Positions 25,773 through 35,900 of a stretch of 64,000 nucleotides of DNA are shown here, in pieces. Source of the DNA: CAZJYI01 sp964550025. GTDB lineage: Bacteria > Verrucomicrobiota > Kiritimatiellia > UBA8416 > CAYOBW01. The notes under the pieces were generated by a model, which worked only from the letters and a program-made list of their open reading frames with translations, was not told the DNA's origin and searched no databases. Location of the stretch: contig CAZJYI010000034.1 of NCBI GenBank assembly GCA_964550025.1, positions 1 through 64,000 of the forward strand. The letters run 5' to 3'. The position numbers were made by a program, and so were the translations under genes. How positions within the stretch are numbered: the first letter of the stretch is position 1; each line of letters opens with the position of its first letter.

Positions 25773-26132
25773 TCAAGTACGTGAGCGGTCATCCCCCACC
25801 AGCTTCACGACAACGCAATCACCGCCGGAATGCAGTTCGAGGATGTTCCCGAGGCGGATGATGGCCCGGTCAAAGTGATCGTACAGGGCTTCGTGAGCGC
25901 GCTGCCTTTGCCCGTGACCGCCAAACCGCACGGCGAACACCGGTGGACCCTCGCCACACGCAGACACAACGCGTCTCGCCGGTGATGCTGCACCGAAGGA
26001 GCGCAACCAGCAGTCGAGTCGTCTCTGCGCCGTTCCCATGGCCGCGAGTTGAATGCCGGCCGCTATCGGCAACAGTGCCACGGCAGTCCCACCCGTGGCG
26101 CTTCGTTTCAAGAACTGTCTTCGCGTAGTCAC
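25773..26132 (-). CDS. Small protein with Tat signal
   Basis: A 119-residue ORF whose N-terminus, TTRRQFLKRSATGG followed by a hydrophobic stretch, is a clear twin-arginine signal peptide. The GTG start at 26132 has AAAGG upstream. The mature part (about 85 residues) is rich in Arg with two Cys (Cys42, Cys60) and has no domain I recognise. It might be a truncated member of a larger Tat-exported family, such as a Gfo/Idh-type oxidoreductase leader, but nothing downstream supports that. Confidence 0.5.
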   Translation of the reverse strand: MTTRRQFLKRSATGGTAVALLPIAAGIQLAAMGTAQRRLDCWLRSFGAASPARRVVSACGEGPPVFAVRFGGHGQRQRAHEALYDHFDRAIIRLGNILELHSGGDCVVVKLVGDDRSRT

Positions 26133-26231
26133 ACCTTTCGCCCTCCGCCGGGAATCATGCGCTTCCTGAGGACGAGAGACAAGTCAAATCGTGGACAGCG
26201 AAGAAGTGTGCGGTTCCAACCCCCCGGGAGT

Positions 26232-26325
26232 CGGAAGTCTTCGCGACTTCCGCTACTTTCTTCCACAGACCACGTAGCGGAACGCGCCAAGCGTTCCGAT
26301 CGGAAGTCTTGGCGACTTCCGCTAC
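26232..26325. repeat. Triple REP-like hairpin overlapping a stop codon
   Basis: Three hairpins: 26232-26256 (GGAAGTC, loop TTCGC, GACTTCC, GCTAC), 26274-26301 (GTAGC, GGAACGC, GCCAA, GCGTTCC, GATC) and 26301-26325 (CGGAAGTC, TTGGC, GACTTCC, GCTAC). The last two share base 26301. On the minus strand the GTAG head of the third gives the TAG stop of the HzsA-like gene (26324-26322). Confidence 0.85.
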
Positions 26326-29300
26326 AGCCCCACCCGCGCCCCCCACACCTCGAGCTCGGTCAGGGCGCACCAGGTGTTCTCCTCCGCCCATTTCAAATCG
26401 CGCAGCTTAACGAATTTCGTCTTTCGCCGCGGGAAGGTGAGGACCTGTGCGTCGCCGGTCTTCTTGAACTGCACGGGAACGGGCTCGCCCTCGGAGAACT
26501 CGAGCACACCTTCGGACCAGTATCCGTCGTGCGGGAACTGGGCGCGCAGGGTGATGACGATTTTGTCGGTTTCCACCGTGCCGCCGAATTCGATATTGAT
26601 CCAGGGGGCCTCCTCCCGCTCGGGGCCCCACGACGGGAACTTCGGTCCGTGGCCGGTGTTCTCGGTTCGGCCGTTGATCACATTCAGCCCCCAGAAGCAG
26701 GGCTTGTTCCGGCATTCGCTACTGGCGGTAACGCGCGGATAGGGGCCGCCCTCACGCTGCGCTTTGGGGTTGAGGGCAACGTTCTCGGCGAACTCCGCCC
26801 CCCCGGGTGAAGCTTTGGGAGATGGGGAATCCGTCCCGGCGACCAGTGCCTTGATGTTGGCGGCCTCGAACTCTTCCTGCACCCGGCGGCGGTTGGCAAA
26901 GTAGGCATGCTTGCTCCAATCGCCGTCGTTCCAGGTGTTGGCTTCCTCGTAATCCCCGCAGAACGGCACGACGAGGTCGATCCAGGCTGCGATCTTCTCG
27001 TACTCTTCCTTCGATATCTTCGCATCTCCATGACCGCCTTCCAGCATGTTCATCAGGTGGCTCTTGCGGGAACCGGCGCTGTAGGGCGGAATCATCTTGG
27101 GCGAAGACTGCGGCGACAGCCAGTTGATGGCGCGCCCCACGCAGCCCTGGCCGTCGATCTTGACCTGGCCGTTCAGCGTGAGGTTGACGTACGACTCGGT
27201 CCATGAGCGCCGGGCTCTGTCGTCCACAACGGCCTTACCGAGTAGGCTGAAGGTCGCCCTGCCCTCCTTGTTCTTCTTCACGCCGTCGTGGCACTTGATG
27301 CAGTGCTTGTCGAGAATCGGCTGGATTTCCCTGCGGTAGCTGAATCCGCGCGCCGGGCCGTAGAACGGGTCCAGATCCCGGGCGCCCCGCGTCATGGCGA
27401 TGGACGTCTTCTCGTCCGCGAGCGGTGCGTCGTTCTTGTCTTCGTGGCACCCCACGCACGAGAACTTCTCCCCCGGCATCAGCGTGGACCAGGAACGCAT
27501 GGTCTGGATGCAGCGGCCCTTGGCGTCGAGCACCTGGAAGTAGACCGGTTTCCTCGCCGGGACCCTGAAGAAGGCCGATCCGTCCGCCTCGATGGGGGTC
27601 TCACCCAGGATGGCCTTGATGTCCCAGGCACAATTGTTCACACCGATGGGCGTGGCCACGAAAGCGCCGCCCGCGGGACCGCGGTTGTTGTTCCCCCCGA
27701 TCAGCGACTCCCGGAAACGCAGCTCGACCACGCGCAGCTTCTTTGCTTCGCCCCGTTTGACGCCCTCCATCCCCGGCCCGTGATACACGTCCTGCATGTA
27801 GTAGGTGCCAAGCGACTTGGCGTAGTCCACCGAGCTTGGCTGGACCGTGGGGCGTTTGCGCTTGCGCAGGAGCACGGGCTGGCTCGACGATAGCTCGGGG
27901 TCGTACACCAACTGTTCCCGCGCGCCGTCTTCCCGCACGTAGTAGATGCCGAAGCCGGTCTTTGTGTTGTACTTCGGGCGCATGTAGCTGCTGTATCCGG
28001 CAATGTACTCCTTCTCGTTCAGGGCGTACGGGTGCGTGTACAGGCCGCCGTGCTCGGGCGGAGCGTCGAACCGGGGGGCTTTACGCTCCACGGGCGCCAC
28101 GTACGTGCAGCCTTCGGCTTCCTGGCGTCCCTCGCGCACATCGATGCGGATCAGTCCGCCGACCTGGTGGCTATGGTGACCGGAGGCGAGAGCGATGACC
28201 TTGGTCGAGCCCGGGATCGGGCGGGCATGCCCGATCGTGTTGGGAAAATACGAGTTGTTGCCGTAGTACTCGGTCTGGCCCGTGCCGTCGATGTTCATCT
28301 GGAAGAGCGGCTGCGGATAGATCTGGCCGCGATCATTGTACTCCCAGCGCGTGTAGATCACCGTCCCGTCGTTCATGACCTGGGGGTAGTTGACCGTCAC
28401 CTGGTCGAAGCTGACACGGCGCAGGTACTTCCCGTCCTTGTCACAGATGTGCATGTTGCTCGTGTCGGTGGTGAAGCAATCGATGACCTGCACGCACCGC
28501 GTCGAGGTGAACATGATGTTGTCGTCCGGAAGATACACGCCCTCGTAGTCGGCATCACCCAGCCCGTACGTCAGTTGCCGCACCTTGCGCGTTTTCAGAT
28601 CCATCTCGTAGAGATGATAGTCGTCCTGGCGGTCACTCTTCTTCCAGGCGAACAGGACCCTGTCGGCGTCCCAGTGCACGTCCGGGTCGCGAATACAGCC
28701 GTCCTCGCCCGCATCGAGCAGAAGCTCGACGCTCTCCGTCAGGTCCGGGTTCAGCGTGTAAACGAACAGTCCCCCGCCCGGCGTCCACACGCGCCAGCCG
28801 TGGGGCACGGAGAGATTCTCGGTGTAGGCGAAGTGCTGGCCGCCGATATTCCAGTGCTTCGTGAAGACAAAACGCAGCGGGCCGTCTTTCACCACGCTCG
28901 CCAACCGCTGTTTGCGCCGCGACTCGCACGCGGCAATGTACGCTGCCGCCCAGGCTCCCTTGTCGTCTTCGGGCAGCGCCTCTATCTTCGCCCGCAGGGC
29001 ATCCACGTCGGTCGGCCGGACCTCCGTGAGGACCTTCTCCAGCACCTCCACCACCTGTTCGCGCTTCAGCCCGCGGCGATGGAAGTCAATGCCGTCCTGC
29101 CGGCACCAGCTCAGTTCCCGCTGGAAGACCCTCGAGAAGTCCTCCGAGCGCTTGAATACGATGTCGTGCGCAACGTTGCGATCCACGTCCTCCGGAATGA
29201 GGTCCATGCTTGCCGCCAGCAGCGAGAGCGCGGCGACGAAGTCGCGGCTTTCTGCGATGGCAGCAACGGTTGTCTTGGCGATCGCCGCCGGGAACATATC

Positions 29301-29924
29301 ACGCGCGAGATGATTGTCGGCGTTGCGTTCCAGCTCGGGGCGTGACTTCCAGATCTTCAGCGCCATCGCCACGGCGTCCTGCGGCTTCGCCGTCTTGACG
29401 TAGCGGGTCCAGGAGCCCTTGAGAAGCCTGTTTATCAACTCGGACTGGACGTCCCTGCGCAGCCTGTCCTCGGGCAGGTCGCAGCTCTTGAGGATGTCGG
29501 CAATTGCCTGGATCCCTTCTTCCGGTCCCTTCTTGCCGGCAGCCTTCTCCCAACAGTCGCGGGCGGCCCGGCGAAGAAATTCGTGCCGTACACGCTGCTT
29601 TGCCGGTCCATCCTCCAGGCCGGTCTGCTCGAGGACGGTCATTGCCAGCCGCAATCCTGTCGACGGGTCCTTCATAGCCGCCGGACGCCAGACGCGGTGT
29701 AGTCCGTCAGAGAGCTCACGGGCGACACGACCGTCCACTTTGCCGTCGGTCTGAAGGCCCTTCTCGCGCGCTGCCGCAACGAGCTTTCTTACGGCTGCTT
29801 CCTGCGTTGGCGTATCCTCCGCCGCGCCAACGATTGCCGCGGTGGGTGACAGCATCGCCGATAGGAACGTGATGGCGGCAACTCTGCTGATCAGCGTGAC
29901 ACGACCCGGTTTGCTCCCCGACAT
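26322..29924 (-). CDS. HzsA-like diheme c-type protein with discoidin-like C-terminus
   Basis: A 1200-residue exported protein. The ATG at 29924 is supported by GGGAGG upstream and a signal peptide ending near AAIVGAAE. Residues about 30-360 are helical and unassigned. A PD40/WD-like propeller (about 380-700) matches the hydrazine-synthase-alpha-like family that is widespread in PVC bacteria. Two heme-c motifs follow, CVGCH near residue 820 and CIKCH near 872. The last 160 or so residues (RVTASSECRN...ELEVWG) look like an F5/8-type discoidin domain, which often binds carbohydrate. No HzsB or HzsC genes are present, so this is not evidence for anammox. The role is probably periplasmic redox or carbohydrate binding. 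Confidence 0.85.
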   Translation of the reverse strand: MSGSKPGRVTLISRVAAITFLSAMLSPTAAIVGAAEDTPTQEAAVRKLVAAAREKGLQTDGKVDGRVARELSDGLHRVWRPAAMKDPSTGLRLAMTVLEQTGLEDGPAKQRVRHEFLRRAARDCWEKAAGKKGPEEGIQAIADILKSCDLPEDRLRRDVQSELINRLLKGSWTRYVKTAKPQDAVAMALKIWKSRPELERNADNHLARDMFPAAIAKTTVAAIAESRDFVAALSLLAASMDLIPEDVDRNVAHDIVFKRSEDFSRVFQRELSWCRQDGIDFHRRGLKREQVVEVLEKVLTEVRPTDVDALRAKIEALPEDDKGAWAAAYIAACESRRKQRLASVVKDGPLRFVFTKHWNIGGQHFAYTENLSVPHGWRVWTPGGGLFVYTLNPDLTESVELLLDAGEDGCIRDPDVHWDADRVLFAWKKSDRQDDYHLYEMDLKTRKVRQLTYGLGDADYEGVYLPDDNIMFTSTRCVQVIDCFTTDTSNMHICDKDGKYLRRVSFDQVTVNYPQVMNDGTVIYTRWEYNDRGQIYPQPLFQMNIDGTGQTEYYGNNSYFPNTIGHARPIPGSTKVIALASGHHSHQVGGLIRIDVREGRQEAEGCTYVAPVERKAPRFDAPPEHGGLYTHPYALNEKEYIAGYSSYMRPKYNTKTGFGIYYVREDGAREQLVYDPELSSSQPVLLRKRKRPTVQPSSVDYAKSLGTYYMQDVYHGPGMEGVKRGEAKKLRVVELRFRESLIGGNNNRGPAGGAFVATPIGVNNCAWDIKAILGETPIEADGSAFFRVPARKPVYFQVLDAKGRCIQTMRSWSTLMPGEKFSCVGCHEDKNDAPLADEKTSIAMTRGARDLDPFYGPARGFSYRREIQPILDKHCIKCHDGVKKNKEGRATFSLLGKAVVDDRARRSWTESYVNLTLNGQVKIDGQGCVGRAINWLSPQSSPKMIPPYSAGSRKSHLMNMLEGGHGDAKISKEEYEKIAAWIDLVVPFCGDYEEANTWNDGDWSKHAYFANRRRVQEEFEAANIKALVAGTDSPSPKASPGGAEFAENVALNPKAQREGGPYPRVTASSECRNKPCFWGLNVINGRTENTGHGPKFPSWGPEREEAPWINIEFGGTVETDKIVITLRAQFPHDGYWSEGVLEFSEGEPVPVQFKKTGDAQVLTFPRRKTKFVKLRDLKWAEENTWCALTELEVWGARVGL

Positions 29925-29995
29925 GTGTACCTCCCGAATGCTGCTGACAAGGTTCGGCCAGCCTGACCGTTCGCCGGAGCGAGGAGTCGGACGGC

Positions 29996-30022
29996 CACAG
30001 AATGCACAAAAGGCACAAGAAG
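29996..30022. repeat. 9-nt degenerate tandem repeat
   Basis: Units CACAGAATG, CACAAAAGG, CACAAGAAG upstream of the HzsA-like gene. Confidence 0.7.
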
Positions 30023-30083
30023 AACGCAGCAAGGCCGGTGCGTCAAGTGTCAACAAACGGTTTTCCGCTCGGTTCGTGACTAG

Positions 30084-30305
30084 TGAGACCCTGTCCGAAA
30101 AGGGTATGAGGTGTGGGCATCCCCCGTAGGACGGTGCTCCTGCGCCGTCCCAGCGGCAGGACGAGGAGGCAGAAGAGAGAGAGTTGCGGCACCCTGTTCC
30201 ATTCTCTCGCCATATTTGCCTCTGTACTGCCTCCATGACGGCGCAGGAGCACCGTCCTACTTTGCGTTCGCACCCAGCACCCCTTTTCGGATGGGGTCTA
30301 GTGAG
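30084..30305. repeat. Long imperfect palindromic element, perfect 24-bp arms inside
   Basis: The inner arms 30126-30149 and 30237-30260 are exact 24-bp reverse complements. Each starts outward with GTAGGACGG and contains a GGACGG/CCGTCC hairpin. Outside them the flanks also match in inverted orientation: GACCCTGTCCGAAAAGGGT near 30088-30106 against the reverse complement of CCCCTTTTCGGATGGGGTC near 30281-30299. The 87-nt centre is non-repetitive. The layout is that of a REPIN-like or MITE-like unit. Confidence 0.75.
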
Positions 30306-30525
30306 CGGATGCAGATAGCGGCGGCCCGAGACAGATGTCAGCCACGACTATGAATTGGTGGCAGGGGGAATCCGTACTCGTACACACACTCGTACACGCT
30401 AATCTCGCCTCTCCCGGGATGGGAGAGATACGCGCGTACGAGCACGTGCGCGAGTGCGTGGGCAAAGAGAACTTGAATCCGCTACCGGCAGGCCCCGGCG
30501 CGTCCGGGACCTGCCGAGTGTGTGC

Positions 30526-31215
30526 CTATTTGGCGTGCTCGCCCAGGTACTTCTTGACGCCGTCGGCCGTGGGATTCATGGCATCTTGCCCGACTTCCCA
30601 GTTTGCAGGGCAGACTTCGCCGTTCTTTTCGTAGTGCGCCAGAGAGTCAAGCATTCTCAGGGCCTCGTCCACGTTGCGGCCGAGGGGGAGATCGTTGATG
30701 ACCGAATGCCTGACGATGCCTTTCTTGTCGATGAGAAACAGCCCGCGCAGGGCAACGGCGTCATCGAACAGCACACCGTAGGACTTGCTGATCTGCTTGG
30801 TCAGATCGGACACCAGCGGATACTGGATGTCGCCGATGCCGCCTTCTTCGCGCTCCGTTTCTTTCCATGCCAGATGGGTGAACTCCGAGTCGACCGAAAC
30901 GCCGATCACCTGGCAGTTCCTCTTCTTGAACTCGTCCAACTGTTTGTCGAAAGCAATGATCTCCGTCGGGCACACGAACGTGAAATCCAACGGGTAGAAG
31001 AACAGGATGACCGTCTTTCCGCGATACGAGGACAGCTTGATCTCCTCGAAGCTGTTGTCCGCCATGACGGCCTTGGCTTCGAAATCCGGCGCCTCTTTCG
31101 TCACCAGTGTGCATGCCACGGGCTTCTCCGCCGCGGCAGGTTCGGCCTGCACCGATGCCAGGCACAACCCCGCGACCACGACGACCAGACCTGCAGTTCC
31201 CAAACACTTCACCAT
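30526..31215 (-). CDS. Exported 2-Cys peroxiredoxin (AhpC/Prx1 type)
   Basis: A 229-residue peroxiredoxin that reduces peroxides by a peroxidatic/resolving cysteine pair. The ATG at 31215 is chosen because GGGAGGG stands upstream and the protein begins with a signal peptide (MVKCLGTAGLVVVVAGLCLASVQA). The motif FTFVCPTEI places the peroxidatic Cys at 82, and GEVCPANW the resolving Cys at 202. Export is unusual for this typical 2-Cys family, though known in PVC bacteria. It would protect the periplasm or surface. It is upstream of, and in the same direction as, the HzsA-like gene but 600 bp away. It is divergent from a sulfatase. Confidence 0.93.
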   Translation of the reverse strand: MVKCLGTAGLVVVVAGLCLASVQAEPAAAEKPVACTLVTKEAPDFEAKAVMADNSFEEIKLSSYRGKTVILFFYPLDFTFVCPTEIIAFDKQLDEFKKRNCQVIGVSVDSEFTHLAWKETEREEGGIGDIQYPLVSDLTKQISKSYGVLFDDAVALRGLFLIDKKGIVRHSVINDLPLGRNVDEALRMLDSLAHYEKNGEVCPANWEVGQDAMNPTADGVKKYLGEHAK

Positions 31216-31473
31216 TGAACCCTCCCGTTTTGTGGGTCTTCGGCAAGACTCCAATCCCCCGTCGGTACGGACACTCGCCCGTGACTTCCCGCCTGGAGAA
31301 CCGCTTGCACGGCTGGGAATATGGCAAACGAACGCAAGGAATGCAAATGATATCTTTTTGGTAGCAAATGAAGCCCCGCGCCGTCGATTCGAGGGATCGA
31401 GCCGTTGCCGACGCGAGGCGACGGTCAGCCGAATCGCTTGGACAGAGGGGCGCTGCCGGCCTATTGTCTTCTC

Positions 31474-32952
31474 ATGAAAACGCACTCCCCGCTCCAACGT
31501 CTCCTCACCATCGTTCTTCTGCTCGCCCTGTTCGGTTCACCCGCCGTCGCGAAGTACAACGTCCTCTTCATCATCTCCGACGATCTGACGTACACGGCGC
31601 TCTCGTGCTACGGGAACAAGGTCTGTGAGACGCCCAACATCGACCGGCTCGCCGAGCGTGGCGTGCGCTTCACGCGCGCCTACTGCCAGGGGACATACTG
31701 CGGACCGTCGCGGGCCTCGTTCATGTCCGGGTATTACCCGCACGCCACCGGGGCGTTGGGCTACTCGAACCCGCGGCCGAGGATCGGCGATCGCGCCACC
31801 TGGTCGCAGCATTTCAAGAACAACGGCTACTATGCCGCTCGCGTCAGCAAGATCTTCCACATGGGCGTGCCGGGCGGGATCGAGCGAGGTGACAACGGTG
31901 CCGACGATGCGCTCTCCTGGACCGAACGTTTCAACAGCAAAGGACCGGAATGGAAAGCGCCGGGTGACGGTGAAACTCTCGAGAACAACCCCGACGGCAA
32001 GAAACCAGCCGTGGGCGGCAACACCTTCGTGGTCGTCGAGGCCGACGGCGACGACCTCGTGCATTCCGACGGCAAGACCGCGGCCAAGGCCGTCGAACTG
32101 ATCGAGAAACACAAGGACGAGCCCTTCTGGCTTGGGGTGGGCTTCGTCCGGCCGCACGTGCCGTTTGTCGCGCCGCGAAACTACTATCCACCGTTCAAAC
32201 CGTACAACAAGATGGTGTTGCCCGATAAGATCGACGGCGACTGGGACGACATTCCCAAGGCGGGCATCAACTACAAGACCAGCGTGAACATGAAAATGGA
32301 CATCCGCCGGCAGAAGAAGGCGGTGGGCGGTTACTACGCTTCGGTCGCGTACATGGATGCCCAGACGGGGAAAGTGCTCGACGCGCTCGAAAGGGCGGGG
32401 CTGACCGACAAGACGATCGTCATCTTTACCAGCGATCACGGCTATCACCTGGGCGAGCACGACTTCTGGGCCAAGGTCAGCCTGCGCGACGAGTCGGCTG
32501 GCGTCCCGCTCATCATCTGCGTTCCCGGCAAGAAACCGGCGGTCTGCCATTCGCTGGTCGAGTTGATCGACCTCTATCCGACCGTCGCGAGCCTGTGCGG
32601 GCTGGATGTTCCCGCCAACCTGCAGGGCAAGGATATCTCGAGAATGCTCGACGACCCGACACACGAGGTGCGCGACGCCGCTTTCTGCGTTGCCCCGATG
32701 CGCAAGGGGTTTCTGCTACGCGAGCACGGGTATGCCTACATCCAGTACGGCGAGAACGCCTCGGGCGGCATCGAGCTCTTCGACATGCAGAAGGACCCGA
32801 AACAATACACCAACCTTGCCGGAAGTCCACGGCACACAAAGGTCGTCGAACGCTTCAAGGCGAAGATGACGGCCACGCTCGAAGCCGTACGCAAGAACGA
32901 CCTGCCGCCCCCGCCGAAGCGGAATCCCAAACAGCGCAAGAAGCGGACGTGA
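31474..32952 (+). CDS. Exported sulfatase, iduronate-2-sulfatase-like
   Basis: A 492-residue formylglycine sulfatase with signal peptide MKTHSPLQRLLTIVLLLALF...AVA. The signature is CGPSRASFMSG with Cys76 as the formylglycine precursor. NVLFIISDDL, VSKIFHMG, SDHGYHLGEHDFWAK and the overall length resemble the iduronate-2-sulfatase branch (S1_7-like). The likely substrate is a uronic-acid-containing sulfated glycan. The ATG at 31474 gives the signal peptide, though no Shine-Dalgarno is evident. Its neighbour on the opposite strand, 23 bp away at the 3' end, is the methyltransferase/PQQ fusion. Confidence 0.92.
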   Translation: MKTHSPLQRLLTIVLLLALFGSPAVAKYNVLFIISDDLTYTALSCYGNKVCETPNIDRLAERGVRFTRAYCQGTYCGPSRASFMSGYYPHATGALGYSNPRPRIGDRATWSQHFKNNGYYAARVSKIFHMGVPGGIERGDNGADDALSWTERFNSKGPEWKAPGDGETLENNPDGKKPAVGGNTFVVVEADGDDLVHSDGKTAAKAVELIEKHKDEPFWLGVGFVRPHVPFVAPRNYYPPFKPYNKMVLPDKIDGDWDDIPKAGINYKTSVNMKMDIRRQKKAVGGYYASVAYMDAQTGKVLDALERAGLTDKTIVIFTSDHGYHLGEHDFWAKVSLRDESAGVPLIICVPGKKPAVCHSLVELIDLYPTVASLCGLDVPANLQGKDISRMLDDPTHEVRDAAFCVAPMRKGFLLREHGYAYIQYGENASGGIELFDMQKDPKQYTNLAGSPRHTKVVERFKAKMTATLEAVRKNDLPPPPKRNPKQRKKRT

Positions 32953-32974
32953 CGCCCCGGCAACCGACGGCCGT

Positions 32975-35900
32975 TTACTCCGCCGCCCAGCACTGCAGCT
33001 CGCCCTTCTCCGTCGAGAAGAAAAGCCTGCCGTTTGCCGCGGCCATGCCGTCCCATACGACGGGCGAGTTCAAGGCGTATTTCGCGACGGTTGCACCATC
33101 TTCCGCGGAGACGACAGCCAGCACGCCGCCCTTTCTCCCTTCGTAAGCCGCGTGCGGGTCGTCTTGCGCCGTCTCTTTCGGCATGCCACCGAAGAAGAGA
33201 TGATCGCCTGCCTTCAACATGGCACGCGGTCTGAGAGGCAGTGCGCTCCGCCACGCGAACCGGCTGTCTTTGGGTGCCCCCGCCTTCTTCTTGCCCTTTT
33301 GCTGTGGCCGGGGATTCTTCGGCTTGAAATCGTTGAGGACTTCCTCGTCGTCGGAGAACGGGGCGTTCTGCGCCTTGTACAGCGTGTAGTTCTTCCGGCT
33401 CACACCCCAGACCGCGCTGTCGTCGTAGGCCATCATGAGACCGAAGAGGGCTGACACCCCTTTCCTGCCCCCGTTGACAATCCACGAGTAGGCGACGCCC
33501 ACCATGCTGAAATCGCCCGAGCCCATCACCCAGTGCGACCTGTGATTCTCGGTGTCGTCCAGGAGGCCCGACGTCGAGAAGAAATGCCGTGACCGCTTCT
33601 GCTTCTTCAGCTGCGTGTCGAACTTGTCGTGGTGCATGAAGACGCTCTTGCCGTCGCTGACCAGGACGTCCGCTATCGCGCCGCCTGCCATGGAGAAAGA
33701 GTCGGCCATATCGGGCTGAAGTGCCGTGCGGTAGTCCGCGCGGTTCTGCGCGACCGCCTTGTTGTGCTCCGGTTTGGCCGCGTCCTTCCCTTCCCCGGCG
33801 ACGGGATGCCTGCTCTCGTAGTGGTTGAAGCAGACCACTCTGCCGGTGGCGGGGTCGAGCCCATACATATCGATCCCCTCGTCGAGCCACGTCGAACGCC
33901 CGGCGACGCAGTAGGCCACGCCGTTGAGGACCAGGACGCTCCCGTGGACCGGCCACACCGACTCGACACGGTCGTACGAGACCGTCTTCATGTCCCTGGG
34001 GGCCGCGAGAAAGCTCCACGCCGGCTCGCCGTCGCTCAGCCTCAGGCAATAGACTCTTCCGTCGGCACTGCCGAACAGCACGCTCCCACCATGAATGGCC
34101 GGCGGTGAATCGACCCGTCCGCCGACGGTACGCAACCAGGCGACCTGGCCAGTTTTCTCATCCAGCGCGTAGACCGTGTTCTCGTCTATCGCGGAAACAA
34201 CGACCTTGCCGCCCGCGACGACCGGCTGGGAAAGCCTCCCGGGCAGAACGGCCTTCCACGCGGATTTGAGCTTCGACGGTACGGGGGTCCCGGCCACGCC
34301 GCTGCGCAAAACGTTCTGCCGGAACATGGGCCATTCCGACTCTGGCTTCGAGTCCGACTCTGAAATCTGAGATCTGGAATCTGAGATCTGAGATACGGAA
34401 TCTGCAATTTGCCCATAGGCCGGCCCCTTCTCCAAGCGATCTGCCGGTTTCTCGCGCTTGCCCCCCCGCGCACCGGCCAGTGCGTAGAAGCCCCAGAGCT
34501 TGGATTCCGGGTAGCATCCGCACGAGTGGGGCGGGATGTAGACCAGCCCGTTGGCCGGCATCACGCCGTATTGGCACGAACCCCTGACCCAGTTGTTGCG
34601 GGAGTGTCTGTCCCCCAACAGGTCCTGCATCTCGACCCCGCGCTTGCCGCCGATAATGAAACGTTTGGTGGCCTTCCCACGGTAGCACCGGTTATGATGG
34701 CCGCCCGTGGCGATGTCGACCATCACCGTGTTTCGACTCTTCACCTCACCCGTGCGCAGATCGAGAGCCTCGCTGAAGTCCCCGACGGGCGGCGGCGCCA
34801 CGGAGTCTCTCGGATGATCCCCGGTCCATACCTGGCCGTCGATCACAAAAACATCCATGGGCGCGTGGAACCCCATGCCGCCCTTCGTTTGCCAGAGTTT
34901 CCCGCCATCCGCGGCCGACAGGGCCGTCAACGTGTTGCCCACGTTGCAGAGAACCACCCCGTCGGACACAACAAGAACGCTCCTCCCGAAGCCCTTGTTC
35001 GCGGCTCGCTTCTCTCCCCGGTCACCGTACGACCACTTCTCCTTGCCGGTTCGGAAATCGATGCAGACGACGCTGTTGTTGAGCTGCGCATAGACGCCAC
35101 TACCGTCCGTCCCCATTGTCTCGGGCATCGGATTGACTGTCGGGTCCGACCACGCCCAGAGTGCCTTGCCCGATTTGACGTCCACGGCGACAATGCTCTT
35201 CCGGTTCGGTGATTGGAACTGCCCTTTGAACGAGACGTGTCCGATGGCGTGCTCGGCAACCGGAGCCCCTTTCAACACCAGCAGCACGCCGTCTTTGAGC
35301 ACAATCTCCTCGGCGCCCTCAGTGCCCTCGTATGCCTGCAGTGTCTTCCCGGTGACCGCATCCACCTCGGACACCCCGGCGCTGAGGGCGAGAGGCAGGT
35401 ACAGGCGGTTCCCCGCCGCAACCAGGAGCCGTGTGACCTGGGGCGGTCCCGACCTGAAACGCGTACCGTGCCAGGCCCACGACGCCATCGGCTTCTTCCA
35501 GAGATTCATACCGTTGAACGCGTCACGCGCGACAAGCGCCCACTTGCCGGGAACCGACATGCTCGCGGCGGTTGCCTCGTCGAGGATGAAAAAGAGCTTC
35601 CCGTTCGCCGTCACCGCCGAGCTGATACTGTTCAGCTTGTGGTGGGTGCGCGTCCACGCCGGTCCCCCAACCCACTGCACGTGCCGCGGCGGACCGACGA
35701 CGGAATCCGACGCCACCGCGTTATTGCCGGGACCGTGGAGGTAGTGGGTCCATTCGTCGATCTCCGGCGGGACGGATTTCTCATACGCAGACCAGCCCTC
35801 AGGCGCCGGAGATCGAGTGGCGAGTGCCGAGTGGGGAGTGGCGAGTGGTTTGGCGGCGAGGACGGCGCCGCGGGGCGCCAGGACGCGTGCAATCTCCTCA

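Larger units (their letters stand above)
29925..30525. other. Intergenic region with large inverted element
   Basis: About 600 bp with no supported gene. It holds a 9-nt tandem repeat at 29996-30022 (CACAGAATG, CACAAAAGG, CACAAGAAG) and a long inverted element at about 30084-30305. It should also hold the promoter of the HzsA-like gene near 29930-30000. From 30306 to 30525 I see only simple sequence such as the ACACAC/CGTAC stretch near 30380-30400. Confidence 0.5.

Noticed and set aside
28032..29345. 437-residue plus-strand ORF
   Set aside because: Shadow of the HzsA-like gene, without domain or ribosome-binding site.
26322..29924. Anammox-type hydrazine synthase
   Set aside because: Only the HzsA-like fold is present. 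Partner subunits and the full heme set are missing, and this family is common in non-anammox PVC bacteria.
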